Positions 1 to 8,169 of a DNA stretch of 64,000 nt are shown here, one piece after another (the stretch's first letter is position 1; the number at the start of each line of letters is the position of its first letter). A program made the translations under genes and the position numbers. The notes under the pieces are model-generated. The model made no database searches and had not been told where the DNA came from. It worked only from the letters and a program-made list of their open reading frames with translations. This DNA comes from Janthinobacterium sp. FW305-129 (GTDB lineage: Bacteria; Pseudomonadota; Gammaproteobacteria; Burkholderiales; Burkholderiaceae_D): NCBI RefSeq assembly GCF_020858115.1, contig NZ_JACYMM010000008.1, positions 1-64,000 of the forward strand, given 5' to 3'.

Positions 1-671
1 GTGGCGGCCAGGTCCAGGGTGCCGTTTTCATTGACGGGAATCTCGCCGTAGATGAAGTTCTGGCGCACGGCCGAGGTGGTGCCGAGGATGGCACCATTGT
101 CGTCGCGCTTGTTGAGATCGCGGTCCTTGAAGAAGGCGTACGAGAATTTACCGGGGCCGGCAGGAATGCGGTCCAGGCCGGCGCCCGTGCCGTTCATGTT
201 GATGTATTGCAAGTCCAACATGTGGATGTCAGGACGGTAGTAGAAGCGCTTGCCGATCCAGGCCGTGCCGCCGTTCAGGAAATCGAGTCCCTGCGCTTCG
301 ACATAGGCCTTGACGATGCCCAGTTTGTTGTCGCCGAAATCCGAATTCGGCGCGTAGGCGTTGACCCAGATGGTGGCCAGGTAGTTCACGCCGCCGGACT
401 GGGCGACGGACTTGGTGTAGCCGAATTCCGTGTAGGCGTCGCACTCATTGCCCAGACGGTACTTCATGGTATTGCCGCCCAGGCCGAAGCAGCCTTGCGA
501 ACCGCCGTCGCCCGACGTATTGCTGCCGGCGCCGGCGCGCAGGTAGCCGTGGAAGCCTTCGGAGTCGGATGGGTACATGGGGTCGGCGGCAGCGGAACCG
601 CTGGCGATGGCCAAGACGATGGCAGCTGGCAGTGTTTTCAACACAGCCTTCAACATGGTGCGATGCAGCAT
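1..671 (-). CDS. lamB: LamB-type maltoporin, N-terminal part (runs off the left edge)
   Basis: Only the first 223 codons are present; the C-terminal part lies beyond position 1. The protein begins with a typical signal peptide (MLHRTMLKAVLKTL, then an AxA region ending near residue 29). The mature start contains segments typical of maltoporins: GFHGYLRAG, a Cys-containing Gly-rich loop, and later AWIGKRFYYRPDIHMLD, which matches the LamB constriction region. LamB proteins are outer-membrane trimeric beta-barrels that admit maltodextrins and other sugars. The start at 671 has a GAGGAG ribosome binding site seven bases upstream; a second ATG at 656 has none. It is divergent from the glucokinase gene, which suggests that a sugar-utilisation operon continues to the left. 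The sugar specificity cannot be read from this fragment. Confidence 0.85.
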   Translation of the reverse strand, partial: MLHRTMLKAVLKTLPAAIVLAIASGSAAADPMYPSDSEGFHGYLRAGAGSNTSGDGGSQGCFGLGGNTMKYRLGNECDAYTEFGYTKSVAQSGGVNYLATIWVNAYAPNSDFGDNKLGIVKAYVEAQGLDFLNGGTAWIGKRFYYRPDIHMLDLQYINMNGTGAGLDRIPAGPGKFSYAFFKDRDLNKRDDNGAILGTTSAVRQNFIYGEIPVNENGTLDLAA

Positions 672-1016
672 GGTAAGTCTCCTCAGTAATTTATTTTTTA
701 TCTAGTCATTCGTGGCCGAATGTACTGGCCAGAATTCTTTCCAGCAGGGACATAGTAACTATACTACGAACAAATATCAACATATTATGTTGTAATCCTA
801 CGACTACTCTGCGACACTTTATTTGCGCCCGTATTTGCCGCTGGAAGGCACTGCTTTTCATGGTGACGTGTCCGTTTTTGACCCGATACATGAGCATCTG
901 CAAGGCAGGGCTGCATTTTTCGGCACGCGGGACGTATACGAATTAAAATCCTTGGTTTTTGCCATAATGACAGTGCGCCGCCACGACCGCGCACGCAAAC
1001 GAGACTAGGCACCGCC
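672..1016. promoter_or_regulatory. Divergent lamB/glk intergenic region with inverted repeats
   Basis: This 345-bp region contains no convincing gene. It holds two nearby symmetric elements: TAGTA-ACTA-TACTA at 753-766 and CAACATA-T-TATGTTG at 778-792. Both lie about 80-120 bp upstream of lamB, where an activator or repressor could act. No match to the TGTAAT-type boxes bound by HexR was found, although a HexR-like domain is encoded next door. An AT-rich stretch at about 940-970 just upstream of glk could hold its promoter. Regulator assignments are inference. Confidence 0.4.
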
Positions 1017-2930
1017 ATGAAAATTGATGAAAAAATGGAAGTAGCAGGCAGCGATCCGGCGGAGCGTTTCAGTGAAGGGCCGCGCCTGCTGGCAGACATC
1101 GGCGGCACCAATGCCCGCTTCGTGCTCGAAACGCGCCAGGGCCACCTGGAAGCGGTGGCCGTGCTGCCCTGCGACGACTACGCCTCGCTGCTCGACGCCA
1201 TCACCGCCTATATGGATAGCAGCGAGGCGCGCGCCGCCGGTTCGGCGCGCGTGCGCCATGCGGCCATCGCCATCGCCAATCCCATCGACGATGACAATAT
1301 CCGCATGATGAACCATCACTGGTTCTTCTCGATCGAGGCGATGCGCGCCGCGCTGGGCCTCGACACCCTGCTGGTGGTAAACGACTTCACGGCGCTGGCC
1401 ATGGCCCTGCCCTATCTGCGGCCCGACCAGCGCCTGCAGATCGGCGGCGGCATGGCGCGCGCCGACAGCGTCATCGGCCTGCTCGGTTCGGGCACGGGCC
1501 TGGGCGTGTCGGGCATGATTCCCGCCGAAGACCGCTGGATCGCGCTGGGCAGCGAAGGGGGCCACGTCAGCTTCGCCCCGTGCGACCAGCGCGAGATGGA
1601 CGTGCTGTCCTTCGCCTGGCGCGAGCTGTCGCACGTCTCGGCCGAACGCCTCGCTTCCGGGCGCGGGCTGGAACTGATTTACCGCGCCCTGTCCGACCGG
1701 GCTGGCCGGCATGACGTGCCGCCGCTGCTGGCGGCCGACATCACCAGCCGCGCCCTGAACAATGAATGCGACGTGTGCCTCGAAGCGGTCGACTGTTTCT
1801 GCGCCATCCTCGGCTCCATCGCCGGCAACGTGGCCATGACCCTGGGCGCCCTAGGCGGCATCTATATAGGCGGCGGCATCGTGCCGCGACTGGGGCCCCT
1901 GTTCGAACGGTCGCAGTTCCGCGCCCGCTTCGAGCAAAAGGGCCGCCTGAACGAGTACCTGGCGCAGATTCCCACCTTTCTGATCACGGCAGAACTGCCG
2001 ACTTTTCTCGGCATCGCCGCCATCCTGGCGCAAAAGCTCAAGCGCGCCCATACCGGCGCGCCCGTGCTCGAATCCGTGCGCCAGGCGCGCGGCCGCATGA
2101 GCCCTTCGGAATGCAAGGTGGCCGACTGGGTCCTGAAGGAACCGAACGCCATGCTGACCCTGCCGATCGCCGAAATCGCCCAGCGGGTCGGCGTCAGCCA
2201 GCCGACCGTGATGCGCTTTTGCCGCTCGATCGGCGTGCAGGGCCTGGCCGATTTCAAGCTGAAGCTGGCCTCGGGCCTGACGGGCGGCGCCATCACGGTG
2301 GCCCACTGCCACGTGGAGATTTCGGATTCCGACGCGGAGCTGGCGCGCAAGGTGCTGGGCAATAACGCCTCGGCCGCGCTGGCCCTGCGCGACATGCTCG
2401 ACGTCAAAGCGCTGACGGCCGCCATCGAGCTGCTGCGCGGCGCGCAGCGCGTGGAATTGCTGGCCGTGGGCAGCGCCCGCGTGGTGGCCGACGACATGCA
2501 GCACAAGCTGCTCAACCTGGGCATCGTCAGCAGCTTCTTTGCCGACCCGCAGGCGCAGGAAATGAGCGCCGCCATGCTCAAGCCTGGCGACGTGGCGCTG
2601 GTCATTTCCCGCTCCGGCGCCCTGCCCGACCTGCTGCGCACCGTCAAGGTGGCGCAGGGCTGCGGCGCGCGCGTGCTGGCCATTACGGCCAGCGGTTCGC
2701 CGCTGGCCAAGCTGGCCGACGTGCTGCTGACCCTGAACCACCCGGAAGGCAACCTCAATTTCGTGCCCATGATCGTGCGCTTGCTGCAGCTGATGATGCT
2801 CGATATCCTGTCGGTGGGACTGGCGCGGCGCGACACGGCGCAACGCACCAGCGCCGCCGAGCTGGAAGAGGGTCAATTGCACGGCATGCGCATCAGCGGC
2901 AAGCTGAAATTCGGTGGCCACCTCGAATAA
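1017..2930 (+). CDS. glk: Bifunctional glucokinase / RpiR-type transcriptional regulator
   Basis: This is a 637-residue two-part protein. Residues about 22-340 are a bacterial glucokinase of the ROK/Glk fold: ADIGGTNARF near residue 26 is the phosphate-binding loop, with VNDF near 121 and the GSGTGLG loop near 157. It would phosphorylate glucose to glucose-6-phosphate. Residues about 350-637 are an RpiR/HexR regulator: a helix-turn-helix at about 384-405 (AEIAQRVGVSQPTVMRFCR) and a sugar-phosphate-binding SIS domain at about 475-575 (LVISRSGALPDLL). Such glk-hexR fusions are known in Burkholderiales, where the product of the kinase half may be sensed by the other half. The start has a TAGGCACCGCC leader. 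The stop codon overlaps the downstream LacI gene by 17 bp, so the two are probably co-translated. Confidence 0.95.
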   Translation: MKIDEKMEVAGSDPAERFSEGPRLLADIGGTNARFVLETRQGHLEAVAVLPCDDYASLLDAITAYMDSSEARAAGSARVRHAAIAIANPIDDDNIRMMNHHWFFSIEAMRAALGLDTLLVVNDFTALAMALPYLRPDQRLQIGGGMARADSVIGLLGSGTGLGVSGMIPAEDRWIALGSEGGHVSFAPCDQREMDVLSFAWRELSHVSAERLASGRGLELIYRALSDRAGRHDVPPLLAADITSRALNNECDVCLEAVDCFCAILGSIAGNVAMTLGALGGIYIGGGIVPRLGPLFERSQFRARFEQKGRLNEYLAQIPTFLITAELPTFLGIAAILAQKLKRAHTGAPVLESVRQARGRMSPSECKVADWVLKEPNAMLTLPIAEIAQRVGVSQPTVMRFCRSIGVQGLADFKLKLASGLTGGAITVAHCHVEISDSDAELARKVLGNNASAALALRDMLDVKALTAAIELLRGAQRVELLAVGSARVVADDMQHKLLNLGIVSSFFADPQAQEMSAAMLKPGDVALVISRSGALPDLLRTVKVAQGCGARVLAITASGSPLAKLADVLLTLNHPEGNLNFVPMIVRLLQLMMLDILSVGLARRDTAQRTSAAELEEGQLHGMRISGKLKFGGHLE

Positions 2931-3987
2931 GGCGGCGCATGCCGCCCACGCCTCCTCCGACACGGCCAGCGGCGCCACCGTGCACGACGTGGCACGCCTG
3001 GCCGGCGTATCGGCCATGACGGTGTCGCGCGTGATCAACGGGCGTGCCAGCGTCAGCACGGCCACGCGCGACAAGGTCGAGGCGGCGATCGCCAGCCTGC
3101 ACTACCAGCCCAACCTGGCGGCACGCGCGGCACGCACCGGCACGCTGCGCATCGGCTTGCTGTACAGCAACCCCAGCGCGGCCTTTCTCAGCGAATTTTT
3201 AGTTGGCGCCATGGACCAGTGCCGCCAGGGCGGCGGCCAGCTGCTGCTCGAGCGCTGCGAAGACCTGGACAGCCAGCGCGCCGGCATCGATTGCCTGGTG
3301 GCGGCGGGCGTGGACGGCATCCTGGTGCCGCCGCCCCTGTGCGATTCGCCGCAAGTGCTGGCGCAGCTGAACCAGATGGGCATTCCCGCCATCGCCGTGG
3401 CCACGGCGCGCCCCTCGCCCGATGTGTCGGCCGTGCGCATCGACGACTACGAAGGCGCGCTGGCCATGACGCGCCATCTGCTCGCGCTGGGCCACCGCGA
3501 CATCGGCTTCATCGAAGGCGACCCGGCGCACACGCCCGCCCTGCTGCGCCGCCAGGCCTTCGAGGACGCCATGCGCGAAGCGGGCGTGCAGGTGCCGCCG
3601 CACAGAGTGGCGCAAGGCTATTTTACGTACCGTTCGGGACTCGATGCGGCGCGCCAGCTGCTGGCGCAAAAGCCGTACCCCAGCGCCATCTTCGCCAGCA
3701 ACGACGACATGGCCGCCGCCACCCTGGCCGTGGCGCACGGCATGGGCCTGCAGGTGCCGGCGGAACTGAGCGTGTGCGGCTTCGACGACACGCCCGTCGC
3801 CACCACCGTCTGGCCCGAGCTGAGCACCATCCACCAGCCCATTGCCGACATGGCGCGCGCCGCGGTCACCCTGGTGATCGACGAAATCCGCCAGCGCCGC
3901 GCGGGCGAAACGGCGCCCGCCACGCATCACCTGATGGCGTTCACCTTGATGGAACGGGCGTCGACGGGGGCATGCGCCCCCCGCTGA
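2914..3987 (+). CDS. LacI-family transcriptional regulator
   Basis: This 357-residue protein has a classic LacI helix-turn-helix at about residues 24-50 (VHDVARLAGVSAMTVSRVIN), the hinge helix (PNLAARAART) that inserts into the operator minor groove, and a periplasmic-binding-protein-like sugar domain from about residue 80. The Ala-rich 23-residue extension before the HTH is unusual but in frame. The gene starts inside the 3' end of the glucokinase-RpiR gene. It is convergent with the PfkB/AGE operon, whose promoter carries a perfect LacI-type palindrome at 6141-6158, so that operon is its most likely target. This link is inferred from proximity and operator type. The inducer is unknown; a mannose or fructose derivative would fit the target genes. 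Confidence 0.92.
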   Translation: MATSNKAAHAAHASSDTASGATVHDVARLAGVSAMTVSRVINGRASVSTATRDKVEAAIASLHYQPNLAARAARTGTLRIGLLYSNPSAAFLSEFLVGAMDQCRQGGGQLLLERCEDLDSQRAGIDCLVAAGVDGILVPPPLCDSPQVLAQLNQMGIPAIAVATARPSPDVSAVRIDDYEGALAMTRHLLALGHRDIGFIEGDPAHTPALLRRQAFEDAMREAGVQVPPHRVAQGYFTYRSGLDAARQLLAQKPYPSAIFASNDDMAAATLAVAHGMGLQVPAELSVCGFDDTPVATTVWPELSTIHQPIADMARAAVTLVIDEIRQRRAGETAPATHHLMAFTLMERASTGACAPR

Positions 3988-3994
3988 CCTGCCC

Positions 3995-4915
3995 TTAGCG
4001 CACCAGCGTGCGCTGCGCCAGCGCTTGCACCAGTTCCACCGAGGGCGGCGAGCCGCCGGCCGCCAGGCAGGCGCCCGCGCCCGCAGCGACGGCAAAGCGC
4101 AAGTGCTCGCCGCCGTCCGCTTCGGGACGGTACATCAGGCTGTACAGCAAGCCGCCGATGCTGGCGTCGCCCGCGCCCACCGAGTCGACCACCTCGATGA
4201 CGGGCGGCGCCGCCTGCCATGTCTGCCCGCCCTGGTACAGCGCCGCGCCCTGCGACCCACGCGTATACAAATAGGTGGCTTGCGGATTCCAGCCGCGCAG
4301 CACGGCAAACGCGCCATCGATGTCGTCGTGGCGGAACAGGCCCGCCAGGTCTTCATCCGACACCTTCACCACGTCGGCCAGCTCCGTCATGCGGCGCAGG
4401 GTGGCGTCGTAGCGTTCATCCATCATGATGCGGAAGTTCGGGTCGTAGCTGATTTTCACGCCAGCGGCCTTGAGTTCCTGCGCCAGCGCCAGCAGCTTGC
4501 CGGCCAGCGGTTCGCGCGCCAGGCTGATGCCGCCGAAATGCACCCATTGCGCGCCCTGCATCCAGCCGGCCGGCAGTTGCGCCGCGTCGAAATGCAGGTC
4601 GGCGCTGTCGTCGCCGATGAAGTAATACGTGGGCGGATGCAGTTCATGCACGATGGCCAGCAGCGGCGACTTCGCGCGGCGCTGCAAAAAACGCATGTCC
4701 AGCCCCGCCGCTTCGGTGGCAGCGGCCAGCGCGTTGCCGAAGACGTCGAGGCTGACGGCGCCCGCAAAGGCGCTGGGCACGCCCAGGCGCGCCATCACGC
4801 GGGCCACGTTCCAGGTCGAGCCGCCCACCTGGCTGCTCCAGGCGTCCGCGCCCGTGCGCAGCATGTCCGTCAGCGCCTCGCCGGCCGACACGAACGTCGG
4901 GAAAGCGGCGCTCAT
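3995..4915 (-). CDS. PfkB-family carbohydrate kinase, probable fructokinase
   Basis: This 306-residue PfkB/ribokinase-family sugar kinase has the N-terminal GG motif at residues 31-32 (QVGGSTWNVA) and the C-terminal signature DSVGAGD at 244-250, where Asp250 is the expected catalytic base. Length is typical for fructokinases and KDG kinases. The start overlaps the stop of the upstream isomerase gene by four bases (ATGA), so it is the second gene of a two-gene operon. Because the upstream enzyme looks like a mannose/fructose-type isomerase, phosphorylation of fructose to fructose-6-phosphate is the best guess. 2-keto-3-deoxygluconate or another ketose cannot be excluded from sequence alone. 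Confidence 0.9.
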   Translation of the reverse strand: MSAAFPTFVSAGEALTDMLRTGADAWSSQVGGSTWNVARVMARLGVPSAFAGAVSLDVFGNALAAATEAAGLDMRFLQRRAKSPLLAIVHELHPPTYYFIGDDSADLHFDAAQLPAGWMQGAQWVHFGGISLAREPLAGKLLALAQELKAAGVKISYDPNFRIMMDERYDATLRRMTELADVVKVSDEDLAGLFRHDDIDGAFAVLRGWNPQATYLYTRGSQGAALYQGGQTWQAAPPVIEVVDSVGAGDASIGGLLYSLMYRPEADGGEHLRFAVAAGAGACLAAGGSPPSVELVQALAQRTLVR

Positions 4916-6126
4916 GCGGCACCTTTGAGCACGTTCAGCACTTCATAGCAGGCGCCCATGGTGTGGTAATCGACCTTGCCAGCGGGGCTTTTCTCGTTGC
5001 TGATTTTTTGATTCTCGGGCGTCAAAATACGGTACCAGGCGCCGTGCTCGTGGTCGACGAAATGCGTCCAGCTGTAATCCCATATCTTGTCGTAGCTGCG
5101 CCAGTAGGCGTCGTCGCCCGTGCGCGCGGCCAGCACGGCGGCGGCGGCGAAGCTTTCCGCCTGCACCCAGAAGTATTTGTCGCCGTCGCAGATTTCATCG
5201 TGCGGGCCGAAACCGTAGTGGATGCCGCCATGCGCGCCGTCCCAGGCCTTGGCCAGCGCCGTGTCGTACAGTTCGCGCGCACGGGGCAGCAGCCAGCCGG
5301 ATGGTCCGGCCATGAACCGGCTGTGACGCTCCATGATCAACAGCAGCTTGGCCCACTCCGTGAAGTGGCCGGGCTGGTAGCCCCAGGGACGGAAGATATT
5401 GCTCTTGTCGTGCAGGTTGTAATCCCAGTCGATAGCCCAATCGGGCGTGTAGTGTTCCCAGATCATGCCGTTCGCCAGCCCCGCCTGGCGCACCGTGATG
5501 TTGTGCGCCAGCGTTTCGGCGCGGTGCAGGTAGCGTGCTTCGCCCGTCGCCTCGAACGCGGCCAGCATGGCTTCGCAGGCATGCATATTGGCGTTCTGGC
5601 CACGGTAGCCGTCCAGGGTGGACCAGTCGGCGCTGGCCACGTCCGCATACAGGCCGTGTTCGGGCAGCCAGAAGCGCTGCTCCATCAACTCGAACGTTTC
5701 GTCCAGATACGCGCCTGCCTCCGTTACCCCCGCCTGCAAGGCATGGGCATACGCGAGCAGCACGAAAGCCAGGCCATAGCAGTGATTGGCGCCGTCTTCC
5801 ACCGTTTTGACGCCGTCTTTCCACGACAGTTGCCAGGCGTAGCCGCCCGTGGCCGGATCGCGGTGCACGTCGCGCAGGAAGGCCACGCCGTGGCGCAGCG
5901 CCGCCTGGTAATCGTCGCCGCCGAAGTGGCGGTAAGCCATGGCGTAATTGAAGATGAAGCGCGTGCTGCTGACCAGGTGGCGCGTGGCATGGTCGTAGAC
6001 GGTGCCGTCGTCGAGGAAGAAGTGGTAAAAGCCGCCGCTCGGGTCAAGGGCGCGCGGGTGATAAAAGTGCATCGTGTGCAGGATGTGATTTTCAAGCATC
6101 TGCCTGGAGCGGAAGTCGGGATTCAT
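4912..6126 (-). CDS. AGE-family (N-acylglucosamine 2-epimerase) sugar isomerase, mannose isomerase-like
   Basis: This 404-residue (alpha/alpha)6-barrel protein belongs to the N-acylglucosamine 2-epimerase superfamily. Three histidines fall where the catalytic histidines of the YihS-type aldose-ketose isomerases lie: His182 in NMHACEAM, His254 in GHFTEW and His388 in DYHTMGA. The order and spacing resemble YihS and bacterial D-mannose isomerases more than the renin-binding-protein epimerases. Isomerisation of mannose to fructose, followed by the adjacent kinase, would feed glycolysis. A GAGAG stretch seven bases upstream of ATG can serve as ribosome binding site, and the LacI-type operator starts 15 bp before the ATG. 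The exact substrate is inferred. Confidence 0.88.
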   Translation of the reverse strand: MNPDFRSRQMLENHILHTMHFYHPRALDPSGGFYHFFLDDGTVYDHATRHLVSSTRFIFNYAMAYRHFGGDDYQAALRHGVAFLRDVHRDPATGGYAWQLSWKDGVKTVEDGANHCYGLAFVLLAYAHALQAGVTEAGAYLDETFELMEQRFWLPEHGLYADVASADWSTLDGYRGQNANMHACEAMLAAFEATGEARYLHRAETLAHNITVRQAGLANGMIWEHYTPDWAIDWDYNLHDKSNIFRPWGYQPGHFTEWAKLLLIMERHSRFMAGPSGWLLPRARELYDTALAKAWDGAHGGIHYGFGPHDEICDGDKYFWVQAESFAAAAVLAARTGDDAYWRSYDKIWDYSWTHFVDHEHGAWYRILTPENQKISNEKSPAGKVDYHTMGACYEVLNVLKGAA

Positions 6127-6140
6127 GGGGCTCTCATGAT

Positions 6141-6158
6141 ATTGTTATCGATAACAAT
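6141..6158. promoter_or_regulatory. LacI-family operator (perfect 18-bp palindrome)
   Basis: ATTGTTATCGATAACAAT is a perfect inverted repeat with the central CG dinucleotide typical of LacI-family operators. It ends 15 bp upstream of the AGE isomerase start and should block transcription initiation or early elongation of the isomerase-kinase operon. The neighbouring LacI-type gene at 2914-3987 is the likely binder. Confidence 0.8.
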
Positions 6159-6194
6159 GATGATAGCATGCCGTTTCCGCCCCGTCTCATCCAC

Positions 6195-7196
6195 TTAGGG
6201 CGTCCTGGCCAGCCTGAGCTTTTCACGCCACAGCGCCGCTTGCGCCGGGTCGGCCGCCTGTCCCAGCTCGCCCTTATCGTACACCTTGACCAGCCGTTCG
6301 ATGGCTTCCGCGTCGCCCTGCTTCGCCGCCAGCAGATACAGCTCGAAGGGCTTGGGCGCCGGCCCTTGACGCGTGGGACCGCCGCGGCCCTGCTCCAGCA
6401 GGCGCGCGAAGCCCGTCTGGCCCGGCGGGCTTTTCGCGATGGCCGCCATTTCATACCAGCCCAGCGCCGCCTCGTCGCTCTGCGGCACGCCCTGCCCCAC
6501 TTCATATGAATAAGCGACATTGTTCAAGCCGGGCGGATCGAGCGCCTTGGCCGCCCGCATGTACCAGCCGAACGCTTCCTTGCGCTGCGCGTCATCGTGC
6601 GCCGTCATCATCAGGCGGTAGCCGATTTCATTGTAGGCGGGGATGAAGCCTTTCTCGGCATAGAACTTCAGCCAGCGCAGCGCGTGCGCCTGTTCTTCCG
6701 CGCTGCTGTGGATGTTCTCAAAGTGCATGGCCACGGTGAAGTTGGCCAGTTCCACGCCTTGCGCGGCGCCCTTGCGCGACCAGTATTCTCCCAGCTTGCG
6801 GTCCACCGCCATGCCCTGCCCCAGCGTATAGGCCACGCCGAGGAATGCCTGCGCCGGGCCATAGCCGCCTTCGGCCGATTTCTGCATCCACGCCAGGCCG
6901 GCATCAAAGTCGCGCGGCGTGCCCTCGCCGTCGTGCAGCATCCGCGCCAGGTCCAGCTGGGCGACAGTGTCTCCCCCTTGCGCCGCGCGGCGTATCTTCT
7001 CGAACGCGGCGACCTTCTCCGGCGACAGGTCGGCCGGGCGGTTGATCGCGGCTTGCACCCTCGCGCGCATGTCGTCAAGGCCCTTGGTGTCGAATTCGGC
7101 CAGCGCCGGATGCTGGCGCGGTTCCTTGGCGGACGCAGGCTGCGCCGGCACGCTCTGCGCCAGCGCCAGGGTCAATAACAATACGATGGTCTTCAT
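6195..7196 (-). CDS. Sel1-repeat (SLR) protein, probably periplasmic
   Basis: This 333-residue protein starts with a signal peptide (MKTIVLLLTLALAQSVPA). A series of Sel1-like alpha-alpha repeats of about 36 residues follows, recognisable from A..YLGVAYTLGQG, SAEGGYGPAQA and KSPPGQTG segments. Sel1 proteins are scaffolds for protein-protein contacts; no enzymatic function is implied. I placed the start at 7196 because a GAGAAG ribosome binding site precedes it and the ATG overlaps the stop of the upstream paralogue by four bases; longer reading in this frame lacks a signal peptide. It is a diverged duplicate of the gene at 7193-8035. Partner and role are unknown. Confidence 0.85.
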   Translation of the reverse strand: MKTIVLLLTLALAQSVPAQPASAKEPRQHPALAEFDTKGLDDMRARVQAAINRPADLSPEKVAAFEKIRRAAQGGDTVAQLDLARMLHDGEGTPRDFDAGLAWMQKSAEGGYGPAQAFLGVAYTLGQGMAVDRKLGEYWSRKGAAQGVELANFTVAMHFENIHSSAEEQAHALRWLKFYAEKGFIPAYNEIGYRLMMTAHDDAQRKEAFGWYMRAAKALDPPGLNNVAYSYEVGQGVPQSDEAALGWYEMAAIAKSPPGQTGFARLLEQGRGGPTRQGPAPKPFELYLLAAKQGDAEAIERLVKVYDKGELGQAADPAQAALWREKLRLARTP

Positions 7197-8035
7197 TTCT
7201 TCTCGCTTTCCGCCAGCCTGGCGCGCCATTCGGCGGCGTCTTCGGCATTTGCCTGTTGTCCCAGCTCGCCCTTGACGTACACCTCGAGCAAGCGCCGCAT
7301 GGCGGGCAAGTCGCCGCTCCATCCCGCCCGCTCGTACCAGACCAGTGCCAGCTTGTCCGACTGTGCCACGCCCAGGCCCAGCTCGTGCGCGCGGGCCAGG
7401 TTGCGCATGCCGGCCGGTTCCTTTTCGCGCGCCGACCTGTAAAACCAGTGGAAAGCCTCGCCGCGGTCCTGCTCGTCGGCGGCTGCGCGCATCAGGTGTT
7501 CGCCAAGCGCGTTATAGGCAGGAATAAAGTGTTCTTCGAGCGCGGCCTTCTTCAGCCAGGTGATGGCCAGCGCCTGCTCTTCGGCAGGGCTGCTGCCATC
7601 GATGAATTCCAGCGCCAGGATGGTTTGCGCCAGCGCATCGCCTTGCGCCACGCCCTTGCGCAGCCAGTATTCTCCCTGCACGCGGTCGATGGGCACCTTG
7701 CCGCCCACGGTATAGGCCAGCCCCAACGCCGATTGCGCCGGCGCATAGCCGCCTTCGGCCGACTTGCGCACCCAGGCCATCGATAGCGCCGTGTCTTGCG
7801 GAGCGCCGACGCCCAGCTGCAGCATGCGCGCCAGCTCCAGCTGCGCCTCCACGTCGCCCGTTTCAGCCACGCGCCGGGTTTCGGCAAACTCGGCGATGCT
7901 TTCCGGACTATGGCTGGCCGCATCCGCCCGTGCCTTGATGGCGATCAACTGCAGATCGAGCAAGGTGGGCGCGGTTTGCGCCAGAACAGGCAGCGGCAAT
8001 AGCAGAGGGATCAACAACAGTAGTTTCCTGGTCAT
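7193..8035 (-). CDS. Sel1-repeat (SLR) protein, paralogue of the downstream gene
   Basis: This 280-residue protein has a signal peptide (MTRKLLLLIPLLLPLPVLA) followed by Sel1-like repeats. They share the segments KSAEGGYAPAQSALGLAYT and EQALAITWLKKAA with the next gene, so the pair arose by tandem duplication. The start at 8035 gives the hydrophobic signal directly after MTRK; no strong ribosome binding site is visible. The two genes form an operon by ATGA overlap, divergent from the DUF1090 gene. Predicted to be periplasmic; role unknown. Confidence 0.83.
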   Translation of the reverse strand: MTRKLLLLIPLLLPLPVLAQTAPTLLDLQLIAIKARADAASHSPESIAEFAETRRVAETGDVEAQLELARMLQLGVGAPQDTALSMAWVRKSAEGGYAPAQSALGLAYTVGGKVPIDRVQGEYWLRKGVAQGDALAQTILALEFIDGSSPAEEQALAITWLKKAALEEHFIPAYNALGEHLMRAAADEQDRGEAFHWFYRSAREKEPAGMRNLARAHELGLGVAQSDKLALVWYERAGWSGDLPAMRRLLEVYVKGELGQQANAEDAAEWRARLAESEKK

Positions 8036-8061
8036 GCGGCGGTATCGGAAAGAAGAAAACA

Positions 8062-8084
8062 CGCATGGTAGCCGATGCCATGCG
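8062..8084. promoter_or_regulatory. Inverted repeat between divergent Sel1 and DUF1090 genes
   Basis: CGCATGG and CCATGCG form a perfect 7-bp inverted repeat with a 9-base spacer. It lies 27 bp upstream of the Sel1 start and just upstream of the DUF1090 promoter, so it could be an operator for either gene or a chance stem-loop. Confidence 0.35.
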
Positions 8085-8110
8085 GGACAGGCGCGCACGG
8101 TAGGCGAAGT

Positions 8111-8139
8111 TTGACAGGGCAGGCCGGCAGGCTTACATT
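8111..8139 (+). promoter_or_regulatory. Sigma-70-type promoter for the DUF1090 gene
   Basis: A perfect -35 hexamer TTGACA (8111-8116), a 17-base spacer and a -10-like TACATT (8134-8139) sit 30 bp upstream of the DUF1090 start. This is one of the clearest housekeeping promoters in the window. Confidence 0.65.
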
Positions 8140-8169
8140 GCACGGGCCCACCACTGACACAGGAATGCC

